Shown: positions 42,162-51,357 of the stretch, piece by piece
How the letters are laid out: every line of letters starts with the position of its first letter
Position numbering within the stretch: the stretch's first letter is position 1
Made by a program: the position numbers and the translations under genes
From: Streptomyces pseudovenezuelae
Lineage (GTDB): Bacteria; Actinomycetota; Actinomycetes; Streptomycetales; Streptomycetaceae
Length of the DNA: 64,000 nucleotides
NCBI RefSeq assembly: GCF_029892565.1
Contig: NZ_JARXVH010000009.1
Coordinates: 186,001-250,000 of the forward strand
Direction: 5' to 3'
The notes under the pieces: generated by a model
Told to the model about the DNA's origin: nothing
The model's database searches: none
Seen by the model: only the letters and a program-made list of their open reading frames with translations

Positions 42162-42638
42162 ATGGCGACGACGACACCCGGACCGCACCTCGAAGAGATC
42201 ACCCCGCGCACCTTCGGGGCCGCGACCGGCATCCGGGTCCGCCCCGACCAGGAGTTCGCCGTCTCCCCGGTGATGCAGTCGCTCGCCGAGGCGTACGTCC
42301 ATCCCGCCGGGGTCGCCTGGCCGCGGCTGATCGTCGACGGCGAGCGCCCGGTCGGCTTCCTCATGGCGTTCTTCGACATCGACTGGCACACCGACGGCAG
42401 CCTCTTCCGCTCCGGCCTGTGGCGCCTGAACATCGCCGCAGACGAACAGGGCCGTGGATTCGGCCGGTTCGCCGTGGAGTCCGTCGCCGCCGAGATCCGC
42501 CGCCGGGACGGCAAGGAGCTGTACGTCACCTGGCACCCCGGCGAGAACGGCCCGGAGAACTTCTACCTCGGCCTCGGCTTCCGCCCCAACGGGGAGCTGT
42601 CCGAGGGCGAGACGGTGGGCGTGCTGGACCTCACCTAG
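42162..42638 (+). CDS. GNAT N-acetyltransferase
   Basis: A 158-aa GNAT protein (spermidine/SpeG-like layout): FAVSPVMQSLAEAYVHP, RPVGFLMAFFDIDWH, LWRLNIAADEQGRGFGRFAV (acetyl-CoA loop QGRGFGR) and WHPGENGPENFYLGLGFRP. Substrate unknown. TAGGGT (42150-42155) ends 6 nt before the ATG: leaderless. Confidence 0.85.
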   Translation: MATTTPGPHLEEITPRTFGAATGIRVRPDQEFAVSPVMQSLAEAYVHPAGVAWPRLIVDGERPVGFLMAFFDIDWHTDGSLFRSGLWRLNIAADEQGRGFGRFAVESVAAEIRRRDGKELYVTWHPGENGPENFYLGLGFRPNGELSEGETVGVLDLT

Positions 42639-42649
42639 CGGACTGCGGA

Positions 42650-43537
42650 TCAGCGGAGCCTGACGTCGAGGCGGGCCACCCGGTCGGGGTCGGTCACGAT
42701 GTCGATCACGGCGATCCGGTCCCGTACGAAGGTGAAGGTCAGCGCGCGTTCCACGTGGTCGTCGACGAACGCGGCGATGCCCGGGACGCCGTCGACCAGC
42801 GCGAGCCGCGTCACGCGTGCGTAGCGCCCGTAGCTCGTCGCGCCCTTGGCCACCGCCGCCGCACCCGTGGTCACCCCGGTGTCGGCACGCGCGATGACGT
42901 CGGGGTCGAGCAGTTCGACCAGCGCCTCGAAGTCGCCCTCCCGCGTGGCCGCCAGGAACGCGTCCACGACCTGCCACTGCCGGGCCCGGCGGGCCTGTTC
43001 GGCACCGGGAGCCTCGGCGCCCCGCACCCGGCGCCGGGCCCTGCTGGCCAGCTGCCGCGCCGCCACCGGGGAGCGCCCCACGATGGTCCCGATCTCCTCG
43101 TACGACACCCCGAACAGGTCGTGCAGCACGAACGCGAGCCGCTCGGGCGGGGTCAGCGTCTCCAGTACGACGAGCAGCGCGACGCCCACCGAGTCGGCGA
43201 GCAGTGTGTCCTGCTCGGGGTCGGCGGCCACGGCCGGCATAGGCGCGTCGGCCTCCAGCGGCTCCTCCGCGCGGGACCTGCGCGAGCGCAGCATGTCCAG
43301 GCAGACCCGGCCCACGACGGTCGTCAGCCAGCCCCCGAGGTTCTCCACCTGCCGGGCATCGGTACGCCCGAGCCGGAACCACGCCTCCTGCACCGCGTCG
43401 TCGGCCTCGGCGAGCGAGCCGAGCATGCGGTGGGCGACCGCGCGCAGATGATTTCGGTGTGACTCGAATCTCAGGGCGAGGAATTCTCTTTCCGCCGCGT
43501 TTCTGTCGGGTCCACCAAGAGATTCATTCGCGTCCAT
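42650..43537 (-). CDS. ECF sigma factor, SigJ/ECF41-like with SnoaL-like domain
   Basis: A 295-aa sigma factor. Region 2 (RFESHRNHLRAVAHRMLG, DDAVQEAWFRL, LGGWLTTVVGRVCLDMLRSR) and region 4 (LVVLETLTPPERLAFVLHDL, VSYEEIGTIVGRSPVAARQL) occupy residues 25-180. A C-terminal SnoaL/NTF2-like domain follows (DAFLAATREGDFEALVELLD). In such proteins the C-terminal domain regulates the sigma factor in place of an anti-sigma factor. ATG 43537 has AAGGGG 8 nt upstream; GTG 43543 is also possible. Confidence 0.9.
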   Translation of the reverse strand: MDANESLGGPDRNAAEREFLALRFESHRNHLRAVAHRMLGSLAEADDAVQEAWFRLGRTDARQVENLGGWLTTVVGRVCLDMLRSRRSRAEEPLEADAPMPAVAADPEQDTLLADSVGVALLVVLETLTPPERLAFVLHDLFGVSYEEIGTIVGRSPVAARQLASRARRRVRGAEAPGAEQARRARQWQVVDAFLAATREGDFEALVELLDPDVIARADTGVTTGAAAVAKGATSYGRYARVTRLALVDGVPGIAAFVDDHVERALTFTFVRDRIAVIDIVTDPDRVARLDVRLR

Positions 43538-43658
43538 AGCCACAGCCCCTTGCCCCCGGTCGGGTATCCGTCGTCGTCATCGACATGACGGACGGGACGC
43601 GGGCGATGTGACAAAGGACGTTCTACGACTTCGGCTTACGGGGGCCGCGCCGGAGCCG

Positions 43659-44087
43659 TCAGCCCCAGTTCCGCCCGGTGCGGCCCTGCTTGGTGTCGGA
43701 GCGCTGCTTCTTCTCGCGCAGGCGGCGTTCGTTGATCCCGCGCGGGATACGGGTGGCCCGGCGCGGCTTGGGCGGCGGGGCGGTGGCCTCGGCGAGCAGC
43801 GCGGCCAGCCGTACGGCAGCGGTCTCGCGGTTGCGCCACTGGGACCGGTGCTCGGAGGAACGGACGCTGATCACACCGTCGACGAGCCGCCCGGCCAGCC
43901 GCTCCAGCGCGCGTGCCTTCCACACCTCGGGCAGCGACTCGGTCTTGGCGAGGTCGAACCGGAGCTCCACCTGGGAGTCGCTGGTGTTGACGTGCTGCCC
44001 GCCGGGTCCGGAGGAGCGCGAGAAACGCCAGATGAGCTCGGCCTCGGGGAGCGAGACGGAGCCGCGGATGGCATAGGGACCGGACAT
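43659..44087 (-). CDS. arfB: Alternative ribosome-rescue factor ArfB (YaeJ)
   Basis: A 142-aa peptidyl-tRNA hydrolase domain protein: WRFSRSSGPGGQHVNTSDS carries the catalytic GGQ, VELRFDL follows, and the basic tail RRLREKKQRSDTKQGRTGR is the part that enters the empty mRNA channel of stalled ribosomes. Length and layout match ArfB. ATG 44087 with GGAG upstream. Confidence 0.93.
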   Translation of the reverse strand: MSGPYAIRGSVSLPEAELIWRFSRSSGPGGQHVNTSDSQVELRFDLAKTESLPEVWKARALERLAGRLVDGVISVRSSEHRSQWRNRETAAVRLAALLAEATAPPPKPRRATRIPRGINERRLREKKQRSDTKQGRTGRNWG

Positions 44088-44274
44088 GACTCCATGGTCG
44101 CGGCTCTGTCCGGTCCACGTCACCCGGTTTTCACGGACAGGCCGCCGAACGGTTGGTAAAAAAGGTAAAGGGGTGCGGAACCTTGGGGACCCCCCGCGGC
44201 GTTCATACGGGTGACGGTAGCTTCGTCCACAGTGCGAAGCCCGTACGACGTAACGAGGGAAGGGACTCCCAACA

Positions 44275-44850
44275 ATGGCTGTAAGCCTGTCCAAGGGTGG
44301 CAACGTCTCGCTCACCAAGGAGGCCCCGGGCCTGACGGCCGTCACCGTGGGCCTCGGCTGGGACGTCCGCACCACCACCGGCACGGACTTCGACCTCGAC
44401 GCCTCGGCGATCGCGGTCAACCCGCAGGGCAAGGTCTACTCGGACGGTCACTTCGTCTTCTTCAACAACAAGCAGACCCCGGACCAGACCATCGTCCACA
44501 CCGGCGACAACCGCACGGGTGAGGGCGACGGCGACGACGAGGCGATCAACGTCAACCTGGCGGGCCTCCCGGCCGACGTCGAGAAGATCGTCTTCCCGGT
44601 CTCCATCTACGACGCCGAGAACCGCTCGCAGAACTTCGGCCAGGTCCGCAACGCCTACATTCGCATCATCAACCAGGCAGGCGGCGTCGAGATCGCCCGC
44701 TACGACCTCTCGGAGGACGCGGCCACGGAGACGGCCATGGTCTTCGGCGAGCTCTACCGCAGCGGCGCCGAGTGGAAGTTCCGCGCCGTCGGCCAGGGCT
44801 ACGCCTCGGGCCTGGTGGGCATCGCGCAGGACTTCGGCGTCAGCGTCTGA
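44275..44850 (+). CDS. terD: TerD-family calcium-binding stress protein
   Basis: A 191-aa TerD protein: MAVSLSKGGNVSLTKEAPGL, VTVGLGWDVRTTTGTDFDLD (first Ca site), FFNNKQTPDQTIVHTGDNRT, GEGDGDDEAINVNLAGLP (second Ca site), and GELYRSGAEWKFRAVGQGY. TerD proteins bind calcium and act in tellurite/phage/stress responses and, in Streptomyces, in development. The ATG has GAGGGAAGGGA 12-20 nt upstream. A terminator follows at 44914. Confidence 0.95.
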   Translation: MAVSLSKGGNVSLTKEAPGLTAVTVGLGWDVRTTTGTDFDLDASAIAVNPQGKVYSDGHFVFFNNKQTPDQTIVHTGDNRTGEGDGDDEAINVNLAGLPADVEKIVFPVSIYDAENRSQNFGQVRNAYIRIINQAGGVEIARYDLSEDAATETAMVFGELYRSGAEWKFRAVGQGYASGLVGIAQDFGVSV

Positions 44851-44913
44851 CACCCTTCGCCGCCGCTGAGCCGCGCCGCCTCTCAGCTGCGCAGGCTTTG
44901 AGCTGAGTTGAAC

Positions 44914-44955
44914 CGGAGCCCCCTGGTCACCATGACCGGGGGCTCCGGTCGTTTT
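44914..44955 (+). terminator. Terminator after terD
   Basis: GAGCCCCCTGGTC and GACCGGGGGCTC form a stem with one bulged T, followed by CGGTCGTTTTCC. Confidence 0.75.
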
Positions 44956-45199
44956 CCGTGCCCTTGGGGGAGGCTGGGCCACCTCCACCGGAACCCGGCG
45001 GACCGTGCTCCGGTGGAACCGTGCTCCGGTGCGACGGGACGCCTTTCCCAAGGAACACATGATTGAAAGAACCCTCACCAAGCCCCACCCAAGGCCCCAA
45101 GGTGCAGGTCACCCGCGCGAGTGAACATCACCAACTCAGCTGGATTCGGGGCCGGTTGCCTGCCTTACAGCCGGCGCAACACCACCGCAGACATGCGAC

Positions 45200-45234
45200 G
45201 GCCCTCGCCGGGACTGCAATCCCATGCGAGGGCC
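45200..45234 (+). promoter_or_regulatory. Leader hairpin upstream of the HTH gene
   Basis: GGCCCTCG (45200-45207) pairs with CGAGGGCC (45227-45234), with an inner GGGA-CTGCAA-TCCC stem-loop. CATGCGA occurs just before the hairpin and again at its right arm. It ends 28 nt before the start codon, so it may act as an attenuator or mRNA stabiliser. Confidence 0.55.
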
Positions 45235-45262
45235 TGACCACCGAGGAAGAAAAGGCTTCCCG

Positions 45263-46135
45263 ATGGACACCCAAAACCCTAGCGCGCCGCCGCACGCCCA
45301 GTCCCGTATCACGGGCAACAACCACCCGATCCGGCACCCTCACACCGGCGGGGGTTTGATCCACGACCACACCCGCCACAACACCCGTTTCACGGTGATC
45401 GGCAACCACCTCACCCAGCACGAGAAGCTGTCGCTCCTGGCCATCGGCCTGGGCGCACACATCCAGTCGCTGCCACCAGGTGCCCGAGCCGACATCAAGA
45501 CCCTCACCGCCCACTTCCCCGAGGGCTCGACCCGCATCGCCGCCGCACTACGGGAGTTGGAAACCCACGGCTACCTCCGCCGCACCCGCGAACTCGTCCC
45601 CGACGGCCGCATCATCACCCGCACCATCTCCTGCAACCAACCCCGCCACCACGCCACTTCCCACACCCCCCAGGCGACCCCACCCCACAAGAAACGAGCA
45701 CCCCGCAAGGCACTCCCACCCGTACCGCACCCGGCCTACCCCGCCCCCACCCTCATCCAACAGGCCACGGACCTCCTCGCCGACCTCCACCGCCACGACC
45801 CCCGCCTCCTCCTCTCCACCTGCGACACAGCCCACCTGGCCCAAGGCGTCGCCGCCTGGCTCCAACGCGACATCACCCCAACCGCCCTACGCCACACCCT
45901 CACCACCGACCTGCCACCCGAAGCACTACGACGCCCCGCCGCCCTCCTCGCCCACCGCCTCACCGCCCAACTCCCACCCCCACCCCCCTTCCGCGCCCCA
46001 GCGCCCGGCCGCTGCCGCCACTGCCGATCAGATCTCCTCCGGACGATCTCCACGGACAATCTGCCGCGCTACCGGGACACCGAAAAACGCGGCCTCATGA
46101 ATTCCCACAGCCCTATGGGGCGACGAAGGTTTTGA
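45263..46135 (+). CDS. Helix-turn-helix protein of the Streptomyces accessory family, altered C-terminus
   Basis: A 290-aa protein. A winged-HTH-like N-terminal domain (HLTQHEKLSLLAIGLGAHIQ, FPEGSTRIAAALRELETHGY) covers residues 40-120, followed by a Pro/His-rich linker, a helical domain (LADLHRHDPRLLLSTCDTAH) and CRHCRSDLL. I recognise it as a repeated Streptomyces family with a C-terminal cysteine motif. Here the last 30 residues (ISTDNLPRYRDTEKRG...) look unrelated and overlap the stop of the neighbouring pseudogene, so the gene may have been cut at a junction near 46030. Codon use is strongly biased to Pro/His/Thr. ATG 45263 with AAAAGG upstream. Confidence 0.7.
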   Translation: MDTQNPSAPPHAQSRITGNNHPIRHPHTGGGLIHDHTRHNTRFTVIGNHLTQHEKLSLLAIGLGAHIQSLPPGARADIKTLTAHFPEGSTRIAAALRELETHGYLRRTRELVPDGRIITRTISCNQPRHHATSHTPQATPPHKKRAPRKALPPVPHPAYPAPTLIQQATDLLADLHRHDPRLLLSTCDTAHLAQGVAAWLQRDITPTALRHTLTTDLPPEALRRPAALLAHRLTAQLPPPPPFRAPAPGRCRHCRSDLLRTISTDNLPRYRDTEKRGLMNSHSPMGRRRF

Positions 46136-47155
46136 TCAACGCCCGGAAGCGTTCGACCTCCTCGCGGTCGCGCAGGAATTCGCGGAATCCGTTCAGTGAG
46201 GTGTTGTATTCGGTAATTCGCTGCCGGCCGCCGGGAGGCGTGACGTCGCGGCGAGTGGGCCACTGGAATCCCGTGCTCTGTCGTTCCACGGTCAGCTGCC
46301 ACGCGATATAGAGCTTCGCGGCCGCCGGGTGGCTCGCCTTTCGGAAGATCGCCGCCGTTTGCGGCCAGCTCATGAACTGGTCCGTCCGCGGTACGACGTA
46401 GCGAAGGGGCTGCCCCGGGACGGGTAGGAACGGCGCGAGGCTGGAGAGACTCGCGGTGCGCCGGCCGCTGACCGTCGACGCTATGGCCACCCCTCCGTTC
46501 GCGACGATCAGCGGGTTCTGCTCCATGAACTGCTCCATGTACCGCAGCCCGTACTTCTGCGTCACCAGGTAGAACGCGAACAGGATGGCGTCTTCCGAGG
46601 TGGGGTCCGGAACCGCGATCTTGTCGCGGAACGCGGACGCCAGAAAGTCACTGGCGTCTCTGGGCGCCTCGGCCTCGGTGAGGAGGTCGCTGTTGCTGAC
46701 GCGGCCGAAGGAACGGCCCAGGAGGCCGATGTAGGCGTAGTCGGAGTCCCGGTACTGCGAGAACACCGCTCGTACAGGGTCTGCAGCTGAGCGACGTCCG
46801 GCTCCAGACCGCCGAGGGCCAACTGCCGATTGATCAGAGCGCTTTACACAGGGCTGTAGCGGACGGTGAAGACGGCGTCGATTCCGGGAAAGGCGGTGAC
46901 GAACGCCTGGCGGGTCGCGGCCTCCTGATTGGGAGAACTACCGCCCGCCCACACGACAAGCTTGCCGCCCTCGTCGAGCGCGTCCTGGTACAGCTGCTGC
47001 AGATACTCAGCCGAATCACCGCTCACCGCGGCCGGCGCCGCGAAAGCGCCGTTCTGCGTGAATGCCGCGACGCCCACGCCCACCGCGCCGGCCGCAGCGT
47101 ATTTGAGGATGCCACGTCGGCCTATACCACGCGTCACCGAATCAGAAATGTTCAA
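46113..47155 (-). pseudogene. Extracellular solute-binding protein, broken by a stop and a frameshift
   Basis: The minus strand encodes a Tat-type signal (RRGILKYAAAGAVGVGVAAF), then KLVVWAGGSSPNQEAATRQA, typical of iron/polyamine-type ABC solute-binding proteins. At about 46848 an in-frame TAA splits RYSPV from SALINRQL. At about 46768 one base appears missing (GAGCGGTGTTC where GAGGCGGTGTTC is expected), after which the frame continues as AVFSQYRDSDYAYIGLLG to the stop at 46113. The start is TTG 47155 with GGAG upstream. Two independent lesions make it a true pseudogene unless the sequence has errors. No transporter partners are nearby. Confidence 0.8.
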
Positions 47156-47350
47156 TGTGCGCTCCGTTGGGTTGGGCGTCTTCGTTGACGTGAATACCCT
47201 GACACGGCATCGCCGACCTGAGAGCCGATGACAGGTTATTGACAGCCAGCCCATTCACCTCTGCCCGTTCGGGCACCGATATCAATATTCCGTAAGGGCT
47301 TTCCCGGAACGGATGCCCGCCGGCCCCCGCCCACCGATAAATTGCCACCC

Positions 47351-47878
47351 ATGCACCTGACCCCTCTCGCCCTGACCTCCGACCACGACATCCCCGCTCC
47401 CCTCCTCACCGAGCTCACCGCCCTCTACGCCTCCAACCGGGAGTTCCACGCGCTCAGCGGTGACTTCCCGGATCCGGACGACATTCGGCCCGAGCAGGTG
47501 GCGGTCGCGTTGGCGGACGAGTTGGCGAATCCGGGGGTGGAGGCGCTATTGGCTCGGAGCGAGGGGCGGCTGGTGGGGGTTGTGATCACGCTCGCTCGGC
47601 ATCCTGACCCGGCTGATCCCGATCCTTGGATCGGGCTGTTGCTGATCGATGCCGGTGCTCAACGGCGGGGGTACGGGCGGCAGTTGGCCGGGCTTGTCGA
47701 GGAGCGGTTCCGGGCGGCCGGGCGTGCCGCCGTGCGGCTTGCCGTGCTCGATGCGAATCCGAAGGGGCTCGCCTTCTGGACGGCCCTGGGGTACGAGGTG
47801 ATCGGGCATCGGGCCGATCTCCAACTGGGCCGACCGTGTGCCGTGTTGCGGAAGGAGTTGGGCGAGCCGCCAGCGTGA
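47351..47878 (+). CDS. GNAT N-acetyltransferase
   Basis: A 175-aa GNAT protein: LLTELTALYASNREFHALSG, GRLVGVVITLARHPD, WIGLLLIDAGAQRRGYGRQL (acetyl-CoA loop QRRGYGR), RLAVLDANPKGLAFWTALGY. Substrate unknown. TAAATT (47338-47343) ends 7 nt before the ATG: leaderless. Confidence 0.85.
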   Translation: MHLTPLALTSDHDIPAPLLTELTALYASNREFHALSGDFPDPDDIRPEQVAVALADELANPGVEALLARSEGRLVGVVITLARHPDPADPDPWIGLLLIDAGAQRRGYGRQLAGLVEERFRAAGRAAVRLAVLDANPKGLAFWTALGYEVIGHRADLQLGRPCAVLRKELGEPPA

Positions 47879-47901
47879 GCCGCAGGCCTGAGCCGCCGCC
47901 G

Positions 47902-49347
47902 TCAGGGGTGGCTCGGCTTGCCGTTGCCATACAGCCAGTCCTTCCAGATCTCCTCGAAGTCCTTGGCCGGCGCCATCTTCTCCACGTACGCCGTGAAGTC
48001 CGCCGTGTCCGCGTTGCCGTGGCGGTGGGTGGCTGCCCAGCCCTGCACGATGTCGTAGAAGGTGTCGTCGCCCACCGCCTGGCGGATCTTGTGGAGGACC
48101 ATCGCGCCGCGTAGGTAGACGGGGGTGTCGGAGATGTGGCCGGGGCCGCTCGGGCGCGCGGGTGGGAAGGCCCACAGGTCGGCGTAGTCGTCCTCGCCGT
48201 CCGAGTAGAGGTGGCTGAAGGTCTCTTCGGCCGTGTCGCCTTCGTGGTCCTCGTCCCACAGCCACTCCGCGTAGGTCGCGAAGCCCTCGTTCAGCCACAT
48301 GTCTCGCCAGGTCTTCGGGGTGACGGAGTCGCCGTACCACTGGTGGGCCAGTTCGTGGACGAGGGTCTCGGTGTCGGGCGAGCCGGGGAAGACAGGGCGG
48401 TTCTGGGTTTCCAGGGCGTATTCGGCGTCGGACGGGCGGTCGACGATCGCGCCGGTGGAGGAGAAGGGGTACGGGCCGAAGTTGTACTGCGCCCAGTCCA
48501 TGATCTCGGGGAGCCGGGCCAGTACCTTGCGGCTCGCCGCTGTCTGGGTCGGGTCCACGGCCGTGTAGACCGGCAGGCCGTCGGATGTCGTGGAGCGGGT
48601 GATGTCGTAGTGGCCTACGGCGATCGTGGCGACGTAGCTCGCCATGGGTTCGGCCGTGTGCCAGGTGAACGTCGTGCGGCTCTTGGTGGTCGTCTCGCCC
48701 TTCAACTCACCGTTGGAGATTGCCTGCAGGCCCTTGGGGACGGTTACCGCGATGTCGTACGTCGCCTTGTCCGACGGGTGGTGGCTGCCGGGGAACCACG
48801 TCGTCGAGCCGATCGGCTCGCCCAGGGCCAGTGCGCCGTCGGTCGTGGAGAGCCAGCCCTCCTTGGAGCCGTCCGGGTCGGTGATCGTCTGTGGGGTGCC
48901 GGAGTAGTGGACGGTGGTCCGGAAGGTCTCGCCCTTGTCGAGGTCGTCGTGGGGGCGGACGGTGAGTTCCTGGCCTGCGCGGTTCCAGCGGGCGGGGCGG
49001 CCGTCGACGGTGACGTCCGTCACGTCCAGGCCCCTGAGGTCGAGGTCGAAGGCGGAGAGGTCCCGGGTGGCTCGGGCGGTGACGGTCGCCGTGCCGGTGA
49101 GGGGGGTGGCGGGGGTGGAGCCGTCGCCGGTGGCCGGGGTGTACGCGATCTTCAGGTCGTAATGCGTGACGTCGTAGCCGCCGTTGCCCGCTTTGGGGAA
49201 GTACGGGTCCCTTACGCCGGAGCCGCCCGGGGTGCCCTGGACTCCGCCGGAGCATGCGGTGAGGGTCAGGGCGAGGAGGGCGGAGAGGGTGGTGGTCACG
49301 GCCGGGACAGGGCGGACGACCGGGACAAGCGGCGCGGATCGGGGCAC
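47902..49347 (-). CDS. M1-family zinc aminopeptidase, lipoprotein
   Basis: A 481-aa secreted metallopeptidase. The signal peptide ends in a lipobox LTLTACSGG. An N-terminal beta domain (YDVTHYDLKIAYTP) precedes the catalytic domain, with ETLVHELAHQWYGDSVTP (HExxH) and MWLNEGFATYAEWLW (third zinc ligand Glu). It lacks the large C-terminal helical domain of PepN, so it is a short extracellular form. It removes N-terminal residues from peptides outside the cell. Minus-strand TAGGAT (49355-49360) ends 7 nt before GTG 49347: leaderless. Confidence 0.92.
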   Translation of the reverse strand: MPRSAPLVPVVRPVPAVTTTLSALLALTLTACSGGVQGTPGGSGVRDPYFPKAGNGGYDVTHYDLKIAYTPATGDGSTPATPLTGTATVTARATRDLSAFDLDLRGLDVTDVTVDGRPARWNRAGQELTVRPHDDLDKGETFRTTVHYSGTPQTITDPDGSKEGWLSTTDGALALGEPIGSTTWFPGSHHPSDKATYDIAVTVPKGLQAISNGELKGETTTKSRTTFTWHTAEPMASYVATIAVGHYDITRSTTSDGLPVYTAVDPTQTAASRKVLARLPEIMDWAQYNFGPYPFSSTGAIVDRPSDAEYALETQNRPVFPGSPDTETLVHELAHQWYGDSVTPKTWRDMWLNEGFATYAEWLWDEDHEGDTAEETFSHLYSDGEDDYADLWAFPPARPSGPGHISDTPVYLRGAMVLHKIRQAVGDDTFYDIVQGWAATHRHGNADTADFTAYVEKMAPAKDFEEIWKDWLYGNGKPSHP

Positions 49348-49400
49348 GTCCGTGATCCTAGGCGGAGGGGCGACCGGCACGGCGTGACACCATCGCATAC

Positions 49401-49901
49401 GTGCTCGACATCGGCTACGCCCTCTCCAACCGCTTCCCCGACCCGCCCCAGACGGACTACCGCCGCGTGGACGTCCACGCCCTGCGGCACGACCTGTTCT
49501 GCGGAGACGTCTATCTCGCCGACACCGAGACCGACCGGGAACTGTCCACAGCCTGGGGATGGGTACCGGTGCTCGACTTCGCGTGGGCGTTGTGCGACAT
49601 CGTGGAACGGCTGGACAAGGACCCGGCGGGATCGCGTGCGGCGCGGCCGCAGCGGGAGGAGCTGGACTTCACGGAGACCACCGACCGCATGCTCTTCGAG
49701 CGGCGGTTCGGGTGGGTGGACGTCGAGTCGGACTGGATGCCGGCCGACGAGACTCCGCTGTCCTTCTCCCACTCCGAACTGCGGCGCGAGGCACGGGACT
49801 TCCTGCAGGACCTGATCGCCGACCTGGTGGACATGCACGAGGACCTCGGCGAGAACCCTGCGGTCTGGGCGCTGCAGGCCAAGTTCCCCCGGGTGAAGTG
49901 A
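49401..49901 (+). CDS. Conserved hypothetical protein
   Basis: A 166-aa acidic protein of unknown function: VLDIGYALSNRFPDPPQTDY, WVPVLDFAWALCDIVERL, ESDWMPADETPLSFSHSELR and LIADLVDMHEDLGENPAVWA. No motif that I recognise. GTG 49401; CACCAT ends 7 nt upstream. It is divergent from the aminopeptidase gene with 53 bp between starts. Confidence 0.75.
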   Translation: MLDIGYALSNRFPDPPQTDYRRVDVHALRHDLFCGDVYLADTETDRELSTAWGWVPVLDFAWALCDIVERLDKDPAGSRAARPQREELDFTETTDRMLFERRFGWVDVESDWMPADETPLSFSHSELRREARDFLQDLIADLVDMHEDLGENPAVWALQAKFPRVK

Positions 49902-50019
49902 GGACGGCTCCTTCGCACGCACGAGGAGCGGGGGCAGAGTCCCGCCGATAGGCTGAAGTCGCTCGGAAAACCAGTGCGCACTCCGCAGAGGCTTCAGCGA
50001 TCGCAGCACAGGAGGAACC

Positions 50020-50487
50020 GTGGCCGGTCAGTTCGAGGCGACAACCGAGATCAACCGCTCCATCGAGGACGTCTTCGCCTTTCTCGCCGACGGCACGAAC
50101 GACCCCAAGTTCAGTCCTCGGGTCCAGTCGATCAAGAAGACGCCGGAGGGACCGACGGCCGTCGGCACGGTCTTCACGAGCACGGTCAAGGACGCCGGCA
50201 TGAAGACGGGCCGGACGTTCCGGATCACCGAGTTCGAGGCACCCCACCGGATCCGGTGGGCGGAGACCTCCAAGAACGCCGTGACGGCGGACGAGGGTGG
50301 CTACGACCTGGAGTCCACCGGTCCCGACACGACCCGGGTGCGGATCTTCAACGTCCTCGAAGGCCACGGCATCGGAAAACTGCTGGTCGGCTTCGCGGCG
50401 GCTGCGGCCCGCAAGGACGGGCCCGCGTTCGGGCAGCGGATCAAGGCCGCGGTGGAGGCGGAGACGAAGCCCTCCCAAGGGGCCTGA
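50020..50487 (+). CDS. SRPBCC-family polyketide cyclase/dehydrase-like protein
   Basis: A 155-aa START-like (SRPBCC) protein: FEATTEINRSIEDVFAFLAD, NDPKFSPRVQSIKKTPEGP, GRTFRITEFEAPHRIRWAE, TRVRIFNVLEGHG. It binds a hydrophobic ligand in a cavity; ligand unknown. GTG 50020 with AGGAGG 5 nt upstream, one of the best ribosome sites in the window. Confidence 0.87.
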   Translation: MAGQFEATTEINRSIEDVFAFLADGTNDPKFSPRVQSIKKTPEGPTAVGTVFTSTVKDAGMKTGRTFRITEFEAPHRIRWAETSKNAVTADEGGYDLESTGPDTTRVRIFNVLEGHGIGKLLVGFAAAAARKDGPAFGQRIKAAVEAETKPSQGA

Positions 50488-50527
50488 GGCTCCCAAGAGT
50501 CCTAGGGGGTCCTAGGAGTCCTCGCCG

Positions 50528-51223
50528 TCACCCCTCCACCCTGATCCCCAGCTCCCCCGCCAACACCGCCGCCAGATCGACCAGTTGGGCCGGGCTGATC
50601 GTCGACCCCGCCAGTCGGTCCACCCCGCGTGCGATGTCGACTTCCGCCGCGCCTCTGAGGTCCACGTCCTTCAGGACCGCGCCCGTGAGGTCCGCCTGTC
50701 TCAGTGCGCAGTCCACGAACTCCACGCGCTCCAGGCGGGCGCCGCCGAAGTCCGGTTCCACCAGGACGCAGGACTCGAAGACGACGTCCTTGAGCTTCGC
50801 CGTGCGCAGGTTGAGGTAGTCGATCTTGCCGCCGCGGATCACCACCCGCTCCAGTACGGCGCCGTGCAACTGGGTTCCGCCCAGGCGGGCGTCGATCAGC
50901 TCGACGTCACGGAAGGTGGACTCGGCGAGGTCGGTGCCGACTCCTCGTAGGCCGGTCAGGACCGAGTCCAGGAAGCGGGCGTGACCCAGTTTCGTCTCGT
51001 CCAGCGCGCACCCCGTCAGCGCGCAGTCCATGAAGCGGGCGCCCCCGCCGTCCTGCCCGACGAAGTCCAACTCCCGGAACTCCAGGCCGTCGTAGTCCCC
51101 GTCCGGCGCCAACTCCCCGCCTCCGAAGGGCTCCAGCGCGGGCAGACGGATCTCCGGACGCCGGGCCGCCTTCACCCCCGTAGCACCCGTTCCGCCCGCA
51201 CCACTCGTCGCTCTCCTCGCCAT
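50528..51223 (-). CDS. Pentapeptide-repeat protein
   Basis: A 231-aa protein built of A(D/N)LxX-type repeats from about residue 50 to 200 (LEFRELDFVGQ, ARFLDSVLTGL, RLERVEFVDCALRQADLTGA, VLKDVDLRGA), forming a right-handed beta-helix. Some members mimic DNA and protect gyrase from quinolones, but this is not shown here. Minus-strand CAGGAT (51231-51236) ends 7 nt before ATG 51223; other ATGs lie at 51232 and 51280. Confidence 0.87.
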   Translation of the reverse strand: MARRATSGAGGTGATGVKAARRPEIRLPALEPFGGGELAPDGDYDGLEFRELDFVGQDGGGARFMDCALTGCALDETKLGHARFLDSVLTGLRGVGTDLAESTFRDVELIDARLGGTQLHGAVLERVVIRGGKIDYLNLRTAKLKDVVFESCVLVEPDFGGARLERVEFVDCALRQADLTGAVLKDVDLRGAAEVDIARGVDRLAGSTISPAQLVDLAAVLAGELGIRVEG

Positions 51224-51357
51224 GCCCCCCATCCTGCACCCCGCCACTGACAATCCCCCGCCCAGCCCCTGACCGGCCACAACACCCTCATGTCACATTT
51301 CCGGGCTCCGATCAGTCGTAGATACAGAAAGGCACCCGAGCCGAGGGAGACCCACCC

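Larger units (their letters stand above)
44851..45262. other. Region between terD and the HTH gene
   Basis: 411 bp. Left: the terD terminator (44914-44955). Right: a leader with a strong hairpin at 45200-45234 before the HTH gene. Nothing else is supported; short open frames here have atypical composition. Confidence 0.6.
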
